Shown here: piece by piece, positions 8,402-16,776 of the stretch | Position numbering within the stretch: the stretch's first letter is position 1 | How the letters are laid out: the number at the start of each line of letters is the position of its first letter | NCBI RefSeq assembly: GCF_002238045.1 | Contig: NZ_NBYO01000002.1 | Location: forward strand, 1 to 64,000 | DNA: 64,000 bases | From: Notoacmeibacter marinus | GTDB lineage: Bacteria; Pseudomonadota; Alphaproteobacteria; Rhizobiales; Rhizobiaceae | Reading direction: 5' to 3' | Notes under the pieces: generated by a model | Seen by the model: the letters and a program-made list of their open reading frames with translations, nothing else | Databases searched by the model: none | Told to the model about the DNA's origin: nothing | Program-made: the position numbers and the translations under genes

Positions 8402-10765
8402 TTATACGTCCGAATCCGAAGCGGTTTCTTCCGCCGGGCTGTCATCGGCATTCTTCTTCGGCTTCACGGGCGTATCGTCCGGGATGCTCTCGAGGGTCAG
8501 CCCCTTCTTTCCGTCCGTTTTGGTCTCGATGGAGACCTTCACCGTACCGCCATGCTTCAGCTTGCCGAACAGCACCTCTTCGGCCAACGGCTTCTTGATA
8601 TGCTCCTGAATGACCCGGCCGAGCGGGCGCGCGCCCATTTTCTGGTCGTAACCCTTGTCGGCCAGCCATTCGATGGCGTCCGGCGTCAGTTCGAAGGTCA
8701 CGCCGCGCTCGGTCAGCTGCGCCTCGAGTTGCATGACGAACTTCTCCACCACGCGATGGATGACCGGGACCGGCAGCGGACCGAACGGAATAATTGCATC
8801 CAGACGGTTGCGGAACTCGGGCGTGAAGAGGCGCGTAATGGCTTCTTCATCCTCGCCCGTGCGCCGCGACGATCCAAAGCCGATGGCGGCCTTGCTCATT
8901 TCCGAGGCGCCGGCATTCGTTGTCATGATGAGAACGACATTCCGGAAATCGATCTTCTTGCCGTTATGATCGGTGAGCGAGCCGTGATCCATGACCTGCA
9001 GCAGAATGTTGAACAGGTCCGGATGCGCCTTCTCGATCTCGTCGAGCAGCAGCACACAGTGCGGATGCTGATCCACGCCGTCAGTCAGAAGGCCGCCCTG
9101 GTCGAACCCGACATAGCCGGGAGGAGCGCCGATGAGGCGGCTGATCGTATGCCGCTCCATATATTCGCTCATGTCGAAGCGCAGCAGTTCCACGCCGAGT
9201 GACGATGCGAGTTGCTTGGCGACTTCCGTCTTGCCGACGCCGGTCGGACCGGAGAACAGGTAGGAGCCGATCGGCTTGTCCGGCTCACGCAGACCGGCGC
9301 GGGCCAGCTTGATGGAGCTTGCCAGCGACTCGATTGCCAGATCCTGACCGTAGACGACGGTCTTCAATTCCTTTTCGAGATTGGCCAAAACCGCTTCGTC
9401 GTCGGCGGAGACCGTCTTCGGCGGAATGCGGGCCATGGTCGCGATCGTCGCTTCGATCTGATCGACATCGATCGTCTTGGCGCGGTCGTCCTTGGCCAGC
9501 AATTTCTGCGCGGCGCCGGATTCGTCGATGACGTCGATGGCCTTGTCCGGCAGCTTGCGGTCGGTGATGTAGCGGCTGGACAATTCGACCGACGCCTTGA
9601 TCGCCTCGTCCGTGTAGGCGACCTGATGGAAATCCTCGAAATAGGGTTTGAGGCCCCGCATGATGGCGATGGCGTCATCCAGCGTCGGTTCCACCACATC
9701 GATCTTCTGGAAGCGGCGAACCAGCGCCCGGTCCTTCTCGAAAAACTGGCGATATTCCTTGTAGGTCGTCGAGCCGATACAACGGATCGCACCGGACGAC
9801 AGCGCCGGCTTCAAAAGGTTGGACGCATCCATCGCTCCACCGCTCGTCGCGCCGGCGCCGATCACCGTATGGATCTCGTCGATGAAGAGGATAGCGCCCG
9901 GGAACTCTTCCAGTTCTTTGACCACCTGCTTGAGGCGCTCCTCGAAGTCGCCGCGATAGCGTGTTCCGGCCAGCAGCGTGCCCATGTCGAGCGAGAACAC
10001 CGTGTCGTCGGCAAGAACCTCCGGCACGTCGCCTTCGACGATCCGCTTGGCGAGCCCTTCAGCAATGGCCGTCTTGCCAACGCCAGGATCACCCACATAG
10101 AGCGGATTGTTCTTGGACCGCCGGCAAAGCACCTGAATGGTCCGGTCGATTTCCGATGTCCGCCCGATCAGCGGGTCGATCTTGCCGTCCTTCGCCTTCT
10201 CGTTGAGGTTGACGCAATAGGCCGTCAGCGCGTCCTGGCCCTTTTTGGCAGCGCTATCGTCTTCGCCATCGATCTCGGCGGCATCCTCGCTGGCGCCCTT
10301 GATGACGCGGCCACCCGATGCGCCCGGCTTCTTGGCAATGCCATGGCTGATGAAATTGACCGCGTCATAGCGCGTCATCTGTTGCTCCTGCAGGAAATAA
10401 GCCGCATGGCTTTCCCGCTCGGCGAAAATAGCGACGAGCACATTGGCACCTGATACCTCGTCACGCCCGGACGACTGGACGTGAATCACAGCGCGCTGGA
10501 TGACCCGCTGGAAACCGGTGGTCGGTTTTGAATCTTCGTCATAGCCGGTGATGAGATTGTCCAGCTCGTTGTCGACATATTCGATGACCGTCTTGCGAAG
10601 ATCCTCGATATCGACACCGCAGGCGCGCATGACGGCTGCGGCGTCCTGATCGTCGATCAACGCCAATAGAAGGTGTTCCAGTGTCGCATATTCGTGCTCG
10701 CGCTCATTGGCGTAAGTGAGCGCATCGTGAATGGCCTTTTCGAGGCTGTCAGAAAATGCCGGCAT
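8402..10765 (-). CDS. clpA: ATP-dependent Clp protease ATP-binding subunit ClpA
   Basis: A 787-residue AAA+ unfoldase that feeds substrates into ClpP. It has the Clp N domain (about 1-145), a first AAA module with Walker A GDPGVGKT near residue 226 and Walker [10 protein letters not shown], and a second AAA module with GPTGVGKT near residue 505 and [11 protein letters not shown]. There is no long middle coiled-coil insertion, which separates it from ClpB. The ClpP-docking loop is probably AAIGFGSS (IGF, not the enterobacterial IGL). The C-terminal 35 residues are acidic and proline-rich. It follows clpS by eight bases on the same strand, so the adaptor and unfoldase are made together. Confidence 0.96.
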   Translation of the reverse strand: MPAFSDSLEKAIHDALTYANEREHEYATLEHLLLALIDDQDAAAVMRACGVDIEDLRKTVIEYVDNELDNLITGYDEDSKPTTGFQRVIQRAVIHVQSSGRDEVSGANVLVAIFAERESHAAYFLQEQQMTRYDAVNFISHGIAKKPGASGGRVIKGASEDAAEIDGEDDSAAKKGQDALTAYCVNLNEKAKDGKIDPLIGRTSEIDRTIQVLCRRSKNNPLYVGDPGVGKTAIAEGLAKRIVEGDVPEVLADDTVFSLDMGTLLAGTRYRGDFEERLKQVVKELEEFPGAILFIDEIHTVIGAGATSGGAMDASNLLKPALSSGAIRCIGSTTYKEYRQFFEKDRALVRRFQKIDVVEPTLDDAIAIMRGLKPYFEDFHQVAYTDEAIKASVELSSRYITDRKLPDKAIDVIDESGAAQKLLAKDDRAKTIDVDQIEATIATMARIPPKTVSADDEAVLANLEKELKTVVYGQDLAIESLASSIKLARAGLREPDKPIGSYLFSGPTGVGKTEVAKQLASSLGVELLRFDMSEYMERHTISRLIGAPPGYVGFDQGGLLTDGVDQHPHCVLLLDEIEKAHPDLFNILLQVMDHGSLTDHNGKKIDFRNVVLIMTTNAGASEMSKAAIGFGSSRRTGEDEEAITRLFTPEFRNRLDAIIPFGPLPVPVIHRVVEKFVMQLEAQLTERGVTFELTPDAIEWLADKGYDQKMGARPLGRVIQEHIKKPLAEEVLFGKLKHGGTVKVSIETKTDGKKGLTLESIPDDTPVKPKKNADDSPAEETASDSDV

Positions 10766-10773
10766 CTAATTCC

Positions 10774-11148
10774 TCACTTTTTCTCCATCACGCATTGCAG
10801 CGGATGTTGGTTTTGATGAGCGAAATCCATCACCTGCGTGACCTTTGTCTCGGCCACCTCGAAGGTGAAGATGCCGCACTCGCCCACACCCTGTGTGTGG
10901 ACGTGTAACATCACACGCGTCGCCATCTCCCGGTCCATCTGGAAGAATCGCTCCAGCACGTGGATCACGAATTCCATGGGGGTGTAATCGTCATTCAGAA
11001 GAAGGACGCGGTATAGGCTGGGCCGTTTGGTCTTGGGTTTGGTGCGTGTGATGACCGCCGTACCACGGCCAGCATCATCGTCGCCCTTATCGGAGTTGTC
11101 CTCTGGGCCCAGATGAAGCGGACTGCCGATGAGAAGCCCTTGCGTCAT
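10774..11148 (-). CDS. clpS: ATP-dependent Clp protease adaptor ClpS
   Basis: A 124-residue adaptor that recognises N-terminal degrons and delivers them to ClpA. The conserved core begins [16 protein letters not shown] (about residues 46-61), containing the NDD residues that hold the alpha-amino group, followed by HVLERFF and the MLHVHTQG segment. The first 40 residues are a disordered, acidic extension. It is the first gene of the clpS-clpA operon. A 14-bp perfect palindrome (11173-11186) lies about 25 bases upstream of the start. Confidence 0.95.
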   Translation of the reverse strand: MTQGLLIGSPLHLGPEDNSDKGDDDAGRGTAVITRTKPKTKRPSLYRVLLLNDDYTPMEFVIHVLERFFQMDREMATRVMLHVHTQGVGECGIFTFEVAETKVTQVMDFAHQNQHPLQCVMEKK

Positions 11149-11172
11149 GCCAGATGGTAATCCCTGTCGCTG

Positions 11173-11186
11173 TTTGCCATGGCAAA
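11173..11186. repeat. 14-bp perfect palindrome upstream of clpS
   Basis: TTTGCCATGGCAAA reads the same on both strands and lies 25 bases upstream of the clpS start. It could be an operator for a dimeric regulator. No regulator is recognised for it. Confidence 0.35.
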
Positions 11187-11291
11187 TCAGATAGGTTTTT
11201 CGACGCTCAGTTTAAGCCCTCGCTCGCACCATTCAAGCGCCCTTGCGGCAAAGATCGCTTCGCACCGGCTCTGAATTCCGATGGGCAAACG

Positions 11292-11323
11292 AAAAAACAC
11301 CCGCCAGATGACTGGCGGGTGTT
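11292..11323 (-). terminator. Rho-independent terminator of the phasin gene
   Basis: On the minus strand a 12-bp perfect stem (AACACCCGCCAG against CTGGCGGGTGTT, loop of four bases) is followed by a run of T. It lies about 50 bases after the phasin stop codon. Confidence 0.9.
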
Positions 11324-11371
11324 CGATCTGCTCTTGCCCGCATGACGCGGGCGGATAATGCCGGTGAAGAA

Positions 11372-11701
11372 TTAGCGAGCCTTGGCGACGGCTGTTTCGA
11401 CCGGCTTGACCAGCTCCTTGGCCAGATCCTGATAAAGCGCGCCGAACTTCTTGCTCTCGGCAATGAAGTTCTCGTAAGCGGCCTTGGCATATTCGGTCTG
11501 CACTTCGACGGCGCCTTCGACGGACTTCTGCCCCATCAGCTTCTCGAAGAAGGAAGCGTTCATTTCCATCGACTTCTTGGCATAGTCAGCCGTTTCGGTG
11601 GCGATGGTCTGCATGGACTTCGACATGGCCGAAACGGTGGCAAGCTGGCTGTCCATAACGTCTTTGGAAGCGGCGTTGAGCTGTTCGATATTCTGGTACA
11701 T
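11372..11701 (-). CDS. Phasin family protein
   Basis: A 109-residue phasin-type protein, expected to coat polyhydroxyalkanoate granules. It is almost entirely helical, with a phasin core running through SMEMNASFFEKLMGQKS and AKAAYENFIAESKKFGALYQDLAKE. The frame opens at 11713, but the second ATG at 11701 (MYQNIEQL) is preferred because AGGA sits six to seven bases in front of it. The gene has its own terminator and a promoter region with two TGC-rich dyads. Phasins of this size may also act as general stress-related granule proteins, so a PHB role is inference from family. Confidence 0.85.
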   Translation of the reverse strand: MYQNIEQLNAASKDVMDSQLATVSAMSKSMQTIATETADYAKKSMEMNASFFEKLMGQKSVEGAVEVQTEYAKAAYENFIAESKKFGALYQDLAKELVKPVETAVAKAR

Positions 11702-11767
11702 GGTGTTCCTCATTTTCGTTCATCGTGTCTGGACGACCCCGTCCCCGATCACTTGCAAAACAATTTA

Positions 11768-11803
11768 TTGTGCAGTGCACAAAATGTCAAGTGCGACGCA
11801 CAA
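11768..11803. promoter_or_regulatory. Paired TGC-rich operators upstream of the phasin gene (PhaR-like)
   Basis: TTGTGC-AGT-GCACAA (11768-11782, perfect 6-3-6 dyad) is followed by GTGC-GAC-GCAC (11791-11801). The dyad centres are 21 bases apart, two helical turns on the same DNA face. Alphaproteobacterial PhaR represses phasin genes through TGC/GCA-rich dyads, so these are probably PhaR sites; the assignment is inference. Confidence 0.6.
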
Positions 11804-11951
11804 AATTTTACGCAGGGTCAGTGTCCCCGATTGGGACAGCTTCGACATTTTGAGGTTTTGCTTAAACGTTTTCGAAAGGACACCGCGCCTATCAACATAG
11901 GATGACAAAGGATGGCCTGTCCCCGTTCCCCGTCGTGTTGGCCGTCGCCCT

Positions 11952-13361
11952 ATGGTATGTTGTACAGGTGTAGTCTTGCGTTTTCCGTCCCCCAACCGCC
12001 CCCTTTCTGTTCGTCTATCATTGTTGACCGGTGCTCTGGCCGCTTCGTTTCTTTCTGGAACAGCGACCGCCCACGCCGCTAAATATGCCGGCATCGTCAT
12101 GGATGCGAAAACCGGCAAGACCCTCTATTCGCACCAGGCGGATTCGTTGCGCTATCCGGCTTCGCTAACGAAGATGATGACGCTCTACATCACCTTCGAG
12201 GCGATGCGGTCGGGTAAGATCGACAAGAACAGCGAAATCCCGATGAGCGCGCATTGCTCGCGTCGTCCGCCGACGAAGATCGGCATTCGCCCCGGCCGCT
12301 CGATCAAGGTGGAGCCGGCCATTCTTTCGCTCGTCACCAAGAGCGCGAACGACGTATCCTGCGCCATTGCCGAATATTTCTCGGGCAGTGAAACACGCTT
12401 CGGTAAGGTCATGACAGCCAAGGCGCGTGGCCTCGGCATGTCGAAGACGGTCTTCCGCAATCCGCACGGGCTGCCGGATGGCAAGCAGGTGACGACGGCT
12501 CGGGATATGGCGCGGCTCGGCATCGCGCTGCGCGAGCACTTTCCTGAATATTACGACTATTTTTCCGCACGCAGCTTCTCCTACCGTAAAACCCGCTACG
12601 GCAACCACAACAAGCTGCTCGGTCGCGTGCGCGGTGTCGATGGCATCAAGACCGGTTACACACGTGCCTCGGGCTTCAATCTGGTTTCCAGCGTCAGGAC
12701 CGATGGCCGATCCATCGTCGCTGTCGTGATGGGCGGACGCACCGGCGCATCGCGCAACGCACAGATGAAGAAACTGATCGCGGAGTACCTGCCCAAGGCC
12801 TCACGCCGTGGAGCGGGTAATCTGATCGCACGCGCGGCGCCGGCTGGCGTTCAATATGGCATGACCATCGCGTCGATCGACCCCTCGGACTTGCCGCTGC
12901 CGATGCCCAGCCCCGCCTTCCGCCAACCGCAGACCATTACCCAGTCCAACGCAGTGGTTGCTGTCGCCGCTGCACCGAAGCTGCCCCCAGCGCCCGTTTC
13001 GGCCTACGCTCCGGTTGCCGCGCCGCGGCCGCAGAAAATCATCGCTTCGCATACGCCGCCGCAGCCCGTCGCGAAGATCGATACGATCAAGACCTCATCC
13101 ACTGTCGCAAGTCCCGGCCAGTGGGTCGTGCAGGTCGCTTCCGTCGGCAGCCCACAGCAGGCGACCAGCATGATCGACGAGATGCAGCAAAAGGCGTCTT
13201 CCCTGCTCGGTCGGCGTCAGGGCTTCACGGTCCCCTTCGTCAAGGATGGCACCGAATATCATCGCGTGCGCTTTGCCGGTTTCTCTGGAAAGTCGGACGC
13301 CTGGTCGGTCTGCAAGGGGCTGAAGCGTCAGAAGATCGCATGTTACGCGGTCCAGCAGTAA
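11952..13361 (+). CDS. D-alanyl-D-alanine carboxypeptidase with C-terminal SPOR domain
   Basis: A 469-residue penicillin-binding protein (peptidase S11) that trims the terminal D-Ala of peptidoglycan stem peptides in the periplasm. A signal peptide ends near TAHAAK (residue 44). The three active-site motifs are S71-L-T-K74, S131-A-N133 and K233-T-G235. After a Pro/Ala-rich linker (about 300-385) a SPOR domain (about 389-469, GQWVVQVASV...) should bind denuded septal glycans. The S11 plus SPOR fusion is usual in rhizobia. The ATG at 11952 gives a long n-region; a TTG at 11976 is an alternative start. Confidence 0.93.
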   Translation: MVCCTGVVLRFPSPNRPLSVRLSLLTGALAASFLSGTATAHAAKYAGIVMDAKTGKTLYSHQADSLRYPASLTKMMTLYITFEAMRSGKIDKNSEIPMSAHCSRRPPTKIGIRPGRSIKVEPAILSLVTKSANDVSCAIAEYFSGSETRFGKVMTAKARGLGMSKTVFRNPHGLPDGKQVTTARDMARLGIALREHFPEYYDYFSARSFSYRKTRYGNHNKLLGRVRGVDGIKTGYTRASGFNLVSSVRTDGRSIVAVVMGGRTGASRNAQMKKLIAEYLPKASRRGAGNLIARAAPAGVQYGMTIASIDPSDLPLPMPSPAFRQPQTITQSNAVVAVAAAPKLPPAPVSAYAPVAAPRPQKIIASHTPPQPVAKIDTIKTSSTVASPGQWVVQVASVGSPQQATSMIDEMQQKASSLLGRRQGFTVPFVKDGTEYHRVRFAGFSGKSDAWSVCKGLKRQKIACYAVQQ

Positions 13362-13429
13362 GGACGAACGAGAGTTTAAGCAGGGCGCAGCCCTCCCGGT
13401 TTGGTATTCAGTCGAAGGAGATCGCATCG

Positions 13430-13702
13430 ATGAAGATGCAGCATGCACAAAGCAATCGTTCCGCACCGGCATCGGACGGCGCAAGCGATACTTTGCCCCA
13501 GAAGACCGGGGCGATTCATCCGCTTCGCCGCGCCGCGCGCCACTTGGCCGAGGTGGGCGCAGGCAAGAGTCGCACCCGCGAGATTGTTGGCGTGCTCATG
13601 ACACATGCGGCCCGCTCGCGCCGTGTCGCTCTGCCGGCAACGTCCATAAGGCTGAGGGTGCACGGTCCGATGGGCCGATCTGCCATAGGACTGCGCGTCT
13701 GA
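13430..13702 (+). CDS. Small basic hypothetical protein
   Basis: A 90-residue reading frame of unknown function. Support for it is positional: a good ribosome-binding site (GAAGGAG, 13414-13420) lies nine bases before the ATG, and a rho-independent terminator follows 30 bases after the stop. The protein is rich in Arg, Ala and Ser, has no membrane segment, and contains a possible helix (HPLRRAARHLAEVGAGKSRTREIVGVLMTH). It lies between the carboxypeptidase gene and convergent mipZ. It may instead be only the 3' part of the carboxypeptidase transcript; codon bias in such a short frame is not decisive. Confidence 0.45.
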   Translation: MKMQHAQSNRSAPASDGASDTLPQKTGAIHPLRRAARHLAEVGAGKSRTREIVGVLMTHAARSRRVALPATSIRLRVHGPMGRSAIGLRV

Positions 13703-13732
13703 TCCGTCCGACCACTATGAAGGACGACGAAC

Positions 13733-13759
13733 AGCCCGGCGAACCGCGCCGGGCTTTTT
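13733..13759 (+). terminator. Rho-independent terminator
   Basis: An 8-bp stem AGCCCGGC against GCCGGGCT with a seven-base loop, then five T. It ends the plus-strand transcript of the carboxypeptidase and small gene, just before convergent mipZ. Confidence 0.85.
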
Positions 13760-13778
13760 GTTTGGCCGAACGGACCGG

Positions 13779-14714
13779 TCAGGCGAGGAATTCAGGCATG
13801 CGCAGACCGGCTGCCATTCTCTGCGAAAGCCTCTGCCGCGCCTGCGCACGTTGTCGTCCCTCATCGTCGATGGGAAGGCGCAGCATTCTGACCAGGCGAT
13901 CGATCTCGCGACACGCTGCCTTATGGGAGGGGCTGCTGCGCTGGCAGACATCCAGGGCATAAAGCGCCTCGGCATCCATGACGGTTAGGCCGAGCGGAAA
14001 CAGTTCGCGATAAACCACACGTTCCGCGATTCCATCGACCAGTCGGAAGCCAAGCTGCATGGAGACCCGCCGCAGACCGTCATCGACCTTGCGCTCATTG
14101 CGCGAACTGAATGCCGACTGACGATTGCGAACCACAACCCAGTCCAGCACCGTTCCCTTCAGCCGGCGTCGCTCCCGCCTCGCTTGCCTGACGGTATGGG
14201 CATATTGCGAGGTGTTCTTCAGCGTTCCGTCAACCGGATCGATGCGTCCCAGAACATCGAAATCGACGAAGCTGTCATTCATCGGCGTAATCAGCGTATC
14301 TGCCTGACTGTGAGCGATATCGGACAGGTTGGTCGACGCGCCGGGCGTGTCCACGATCACGACGTCGCAATCATTGCGCATGTCCAGAAGCAGGCGAAAC
14401 AGGGCACAGCGTTCTTCATGCGTGACGTCGCTGACCCGGTCCCGTCGGACTGGCGCCAAGGTCTCGACCCGCGGGTGGGCAAGGTCGAGGGATTTGATGG
14501 ATGCGGTCTGCGCCCGGTAGGCGAAGAAGCGGGCCATTGTCTGCTGGCGAATATCCAGATCGATGACGCCGACCCGAAGGCCCTTATTCAGAAGAGCGGT
14601 TGCAATATGCAGGCCGAGTGTGGACTTGCCAGACCCGCCCTTCTCATTGCCGCAAACAAGCAGATGGGCAGGATCTTCGCGTCGAACCACCTTTTCGGAT
14701 CGTCGTCCGAGCAT
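13779..14714 (-). CDS. mipZ: Division plane positioning ATPase MipZ
   Basis: A 311-residue ParA/MinD-type ATPase of the MipZ family. MipZ forms a gradient from the ParB-bound poles and inhibits FtsZ polymerisation so that division occurs at mid-cell. The deviant Walker A motif KGGSGKS is at residues 25-31, followed by the DLDIRQQTMARFF and DVVIVDTPGA motifs that are characteristic of MipZ. The frame starts with TTG at 14753, but the ATG at 14714 (MLGRRSEK), with GGGGGAG just upstream, leaves the normal family length and is preferred. It is transcribed convergently to the small unknown gene. Confidence 0.88.
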   Translation of the reverse strand: MLGRRSEKVVRREDPAHLLVCGNEKGGSGKSTLGLHIATALLNKGLRVGVIDLDIRQQTMARFFAYRAQTASIKSLDLAHPRVETLAPVRRDRVSDVTHEERCALFRLLLDMRNDCDVVIVDTPGASTNLSDIAHSQADTLITPMNDSFVDFDVLGRIDPVDGTLKNTSQYAHTVRQARRERRRLKGTVLDWVVVRNRQSAFSSRNERKVDDGLRRVSMQLGFRLVDGIAERVVYRELFPLGLTVMDAEALYALDVCQRSSPSHKAACREIDRLVRMLRLPIDDEGRQRAQARQRLSQRMAAGLRMPEFLA

Positions 14715-14806
14715 CCTCTCCCCCGTTTTAAATGGTAAACGGAAGTTAGACAAAGATGGATAATGAAAGGTTACCGCGAGATAATCGAGATGCGCGGCTC
14801 TTCGGC

Positions 14807-15232
14807 TCAGGCTAGGCCCAGACTGACGAGTTGCGCCATCAATTCCGCGGGAACGTCTTCGGCCTGATCGCCTGACAAATCGGGCGGCGCATCGTCGGCA
14901 AGCAGGTAACGCCAGCCTTGAAACACACGTCGTGGCACGGGCCGAACAGGATGGAGCAATGGTTCAAGGACGATCCCGCATCGCTTGAGGCCGTCCGCGC
15001 CTGACAAAGACCGGAGTTCCAGAATGCGCTGACGCACCTGGATCGAGCCCTTGATGACCCAATAAAGGGATCCGCCGTCCAGGATTTCCTCGGCGCGTTT
15101 CGGCATCATTCGGGTGGCGTGGATATAGTCGTGCGCACCGCCTTTGCCGCTCGCTATTCGTCGGTCGATGCTGCGTTGCAGATCGGCGATATTCTCGACA
15201 CCGACGCAAAGCTTGATGAGGTGGAGCGTCAC
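14807..15232 (-). CDS. DUF1489 family protein
   Basis: A 141-residue alphaproteobacterial protein of the DUF1489 family, function unknown. Recognised by the N-terminal LHLIKLCVGV, the THATRMMPKR-like segment (here IHATRMMPKRAEEI), GSLYWVIKG, and the C-terminal RRVFQGWRYLLADDAPPDL. No signal peptide or membrane helix. It lies upstream of mipZ on the same strand with 92 bases between them. It begins 30 bases after the terminator of the small membrane protein gene. Confidence 0.88.
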   Translation of the reverse strand: MTLHLIKLCVGVENIADLQRSIDRRIASGKGGAHDYIHATRMMPKRAEEILDGGSLYWVIKGSIQVRQRILELRSLSGADGLKRCGIVLEPLLHPVRPVPRRVFQGWRYLLADDAPPDLSGDQAEDVPAELMAQLVSLGLA

Positions 15233-15266
15233 TATGCCCGTCCCGTTGGACCTCTGACCGAAAGAA

Positions 15267-15289
15267 AACGCCGGCGCGATGCCGGCGTT
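15267..15289 (-). terminator. Rho-independent terminator of the 41-residue membrane protein gene
   Basis: A perfect 9-bp stem AACGCCGGC against GCCGGCGTT with a five-base loop, followed on the minus strand by TTTTC. It lies about 30 bases after the small gene and before DUF1489. Confidence 0.8.
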
Positions 15290-15320
15290 CCCGTAATTTC
15301 ATCTGGCAACCCGGCTGCGA

Positions 15321-15446
15321 TCAGCTGGCAGCGAGAATCGTCGCTTCCGCACCACCGACAAGCCACGCAACGAATACGACCGTTGCGAAGGCGGCCACTG
15401 CCCAAGCGGTTACGCTCCAGCAGCTTTTCTGGACCTGTTCATCCAT
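15321..15446 (-). CDS. Small single-pass membrane protein (41 residues)
   Basis: A 41-codon frame on the minus strand, starting ATG at 15446 and ending TGA at 15321. It encodes MDEQVQKSCW followed by a long hydrophobic helix (about residues 12-31, SVTAWAVAAFATVVFVAWLV) and a short tail ending AAS. A polar N-terminus plus one helix suggests an integral inner-membrane microprotein. A perfect terminator lies immediately downstream, which argues for an independent transcript. I see no strong ribosome-binding site. Function is unknown; other rhizobial genomes should be searched for it. Confidence 0.6.
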   Translation of the reverse strand: MDEQVQKSCWSVTAWAVAAFATVVFVAWLVGGAEATILAAS

Positions 15447-15753
15447 TCAGAAATGAAACCCCGTAATGTTCCCTATCCCGGTTCACGCATCCCGTCGCGA
15501 ATGCGCCCCCAACCGGAGGATCGATATTATGGTAACGAAATCGTGAACGCAAGCGGGCTGTCTTAATTCCGTCATGAAAACGCCAGGGAAGCGCCGGAAG
15601 CTAACCGCTAAGCGCTTGAATTTCAACACCTGCGCGATCTAGGCATGGCTGCCAGCCGTCTGCCGCATCGCATGTTCGATCAACCGATGAGCCGACGCTT
15701 GACCTCGACGGACCTACCATGGTCTGCCTCACATGCAGTAATCAGGAGGCTCC
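15447..15753. other. Intergenic region without a recognised gene
   Basis: This 307-base gap between the divergent small membrane gene and the DUF1624 gene should hold both promoters. The only coding-like signal is a GGAGGA site before a five-codon frame (ATG at 15529, stop at 15544-15546), which I do not call a gene. No repeat or stable hairpin is apparent. Confidence 0.5.
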
Positions 15754-16776
15754 ATGGATTCGGGCTCCATCGCCAAACGGATACCCCGCGTCAACACGAT
15801 CGACGTTGCCCGCACGGTCGCGCTGATTGCGATGGCGATCTATCACTTTTCCTGGGATTTGGCCATCTTCGGCTATGCGGAGGCCGATCTTCCGCAACAG
15901 CCGGGCATGATCATCTTCGCCAGATGCATTGCCGGCAGCTTCATCTTTCTGGCTGGCGTTTCCCTCATTCTGGCTCACGATGGCGACATTCGGTGGCCGG
16001 CCTTCTGGAAACGCCTGCTTCAGATCGCCCTCGCCGCGCTCGCCGTGACTATTGCCACTTTCTTCGCATTTCCAGAAACTTACATCTTTTTCGGGATTCT
16101 CCACCTTATCGCGGCCGCCTCGCTGCTCGGCCTTCTCTTCCTGCGATTTCGATGGTTGACGATGATCGCGATCGGCGCACTGTTCGTCGCTCTACCTCAG
16201 ATGTTCCGGTCAGAAGCATTCAATGCCGGCCCTCTCTTATGGCTCGGCCTGGCCGACGCTCCGCCCAGGTCGAATGACTACGTGCCTCTCTTCCCATGGT
16301 TCGGCATATTCCTCTTTGGAATGGCTTTTGCGCGGATCGGGCGCGAACGGCACTGGTTCAAACGTCTGGCCGCCACCCGGTTCGATGCTGCCCTGCCGGG
16401 TTGGCTGGCATTTCCCGGTCGGCATTCGCTCATCGTCTATCTGGTTCACCAGCCCATCCTTCTTGGGCTTGTCTGGCTCGCAGCGACGATCGCGCCGCCT
16501 GCCATAACCCTGGACGATGTGCGTGCGCCTTGCGAGAGAAGCTGTTTGGCGCAGGCCGGCGACGCAACCTTCTGCACGAAGTATTGCGGTTGCATACTCG
16601 GGGCGATGCAGAGGGAAGGCCTCCTTTATCGCAGCGCCGGTCAGGGTTCGCTCACGGATCAGCAACTGCAGTTCGTGGACGAGCAGCGCACACGTTGCGT
16701 CAGTGAGGTCGATTCTGAGAGGATGGAACCGCCGAACCGCTCCGAACGACCGATCGATAAGGAAAGTGCCCGATGA
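15754..16776 (+). CDS. DUF1624 multi-pass membrane protein with cysteine-rich tail
   Basis: A 340-residue membrane protein of the DUF1624 / heparan-alpha-glucosaminide N-acetyltransferase-like family. It has about seven or eight hydrophobic helices between residues 20 and 245, with the family motif IDVARTVALIAMAIYHFSWDL near residues 16-36 and PGRHSLIVYLVHQPIL near 221-235. The HSLIVYLVHQP segment is the usual acyltransferase-like landmark. After the last helix the tail has six cysteines, at 260, 264, 274, 278, 280 and 315, in a C-x3-C-x9-C-x3-C-x-C arrangement. The ribosome-binding site is AGGAGG. The next gene overlaps by four bases. Confidence 0.85.
   Translation: MDSGSIAKRIPRVNTIDVARTVALIAMAIYHFSWDLAIFGYAEADLPQQPGMIIFARCIAGSFIFLAGVSLILAHDGDIRWPAFWKRLLQIALAALAVTIATFFAFPETYIFFGILHLIAAASLLGLLFLRFRWLTMIAIGALFVALPQMFRSEAFNAGPLLWLGLADAPPRSNDYVPLFPWFGIFLFGMAFARIGRERHWFKRLAATRFDAALPGWLAFPGRHSLIVYLVHQPILLGLVWLAATIAPPAITLDDVRAPCERSCLAQAGDATFCTKYCGCILGAMQREGLLYRSAGQGSLTDQQLQFVDEQRTRCVSEVDSERMEPPNRSERPIDKESAR

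Noticed and set aside
8402-10765. ClpB instead of ClpA
   Set aside because: No middle coiled-coil domain, and clpS is immediately upstream.
15529-15546. Five-codon frame after a GGAGGA site
   Set aside because: Too short and without conservation evidence; treated as part of an empty intergenic region.
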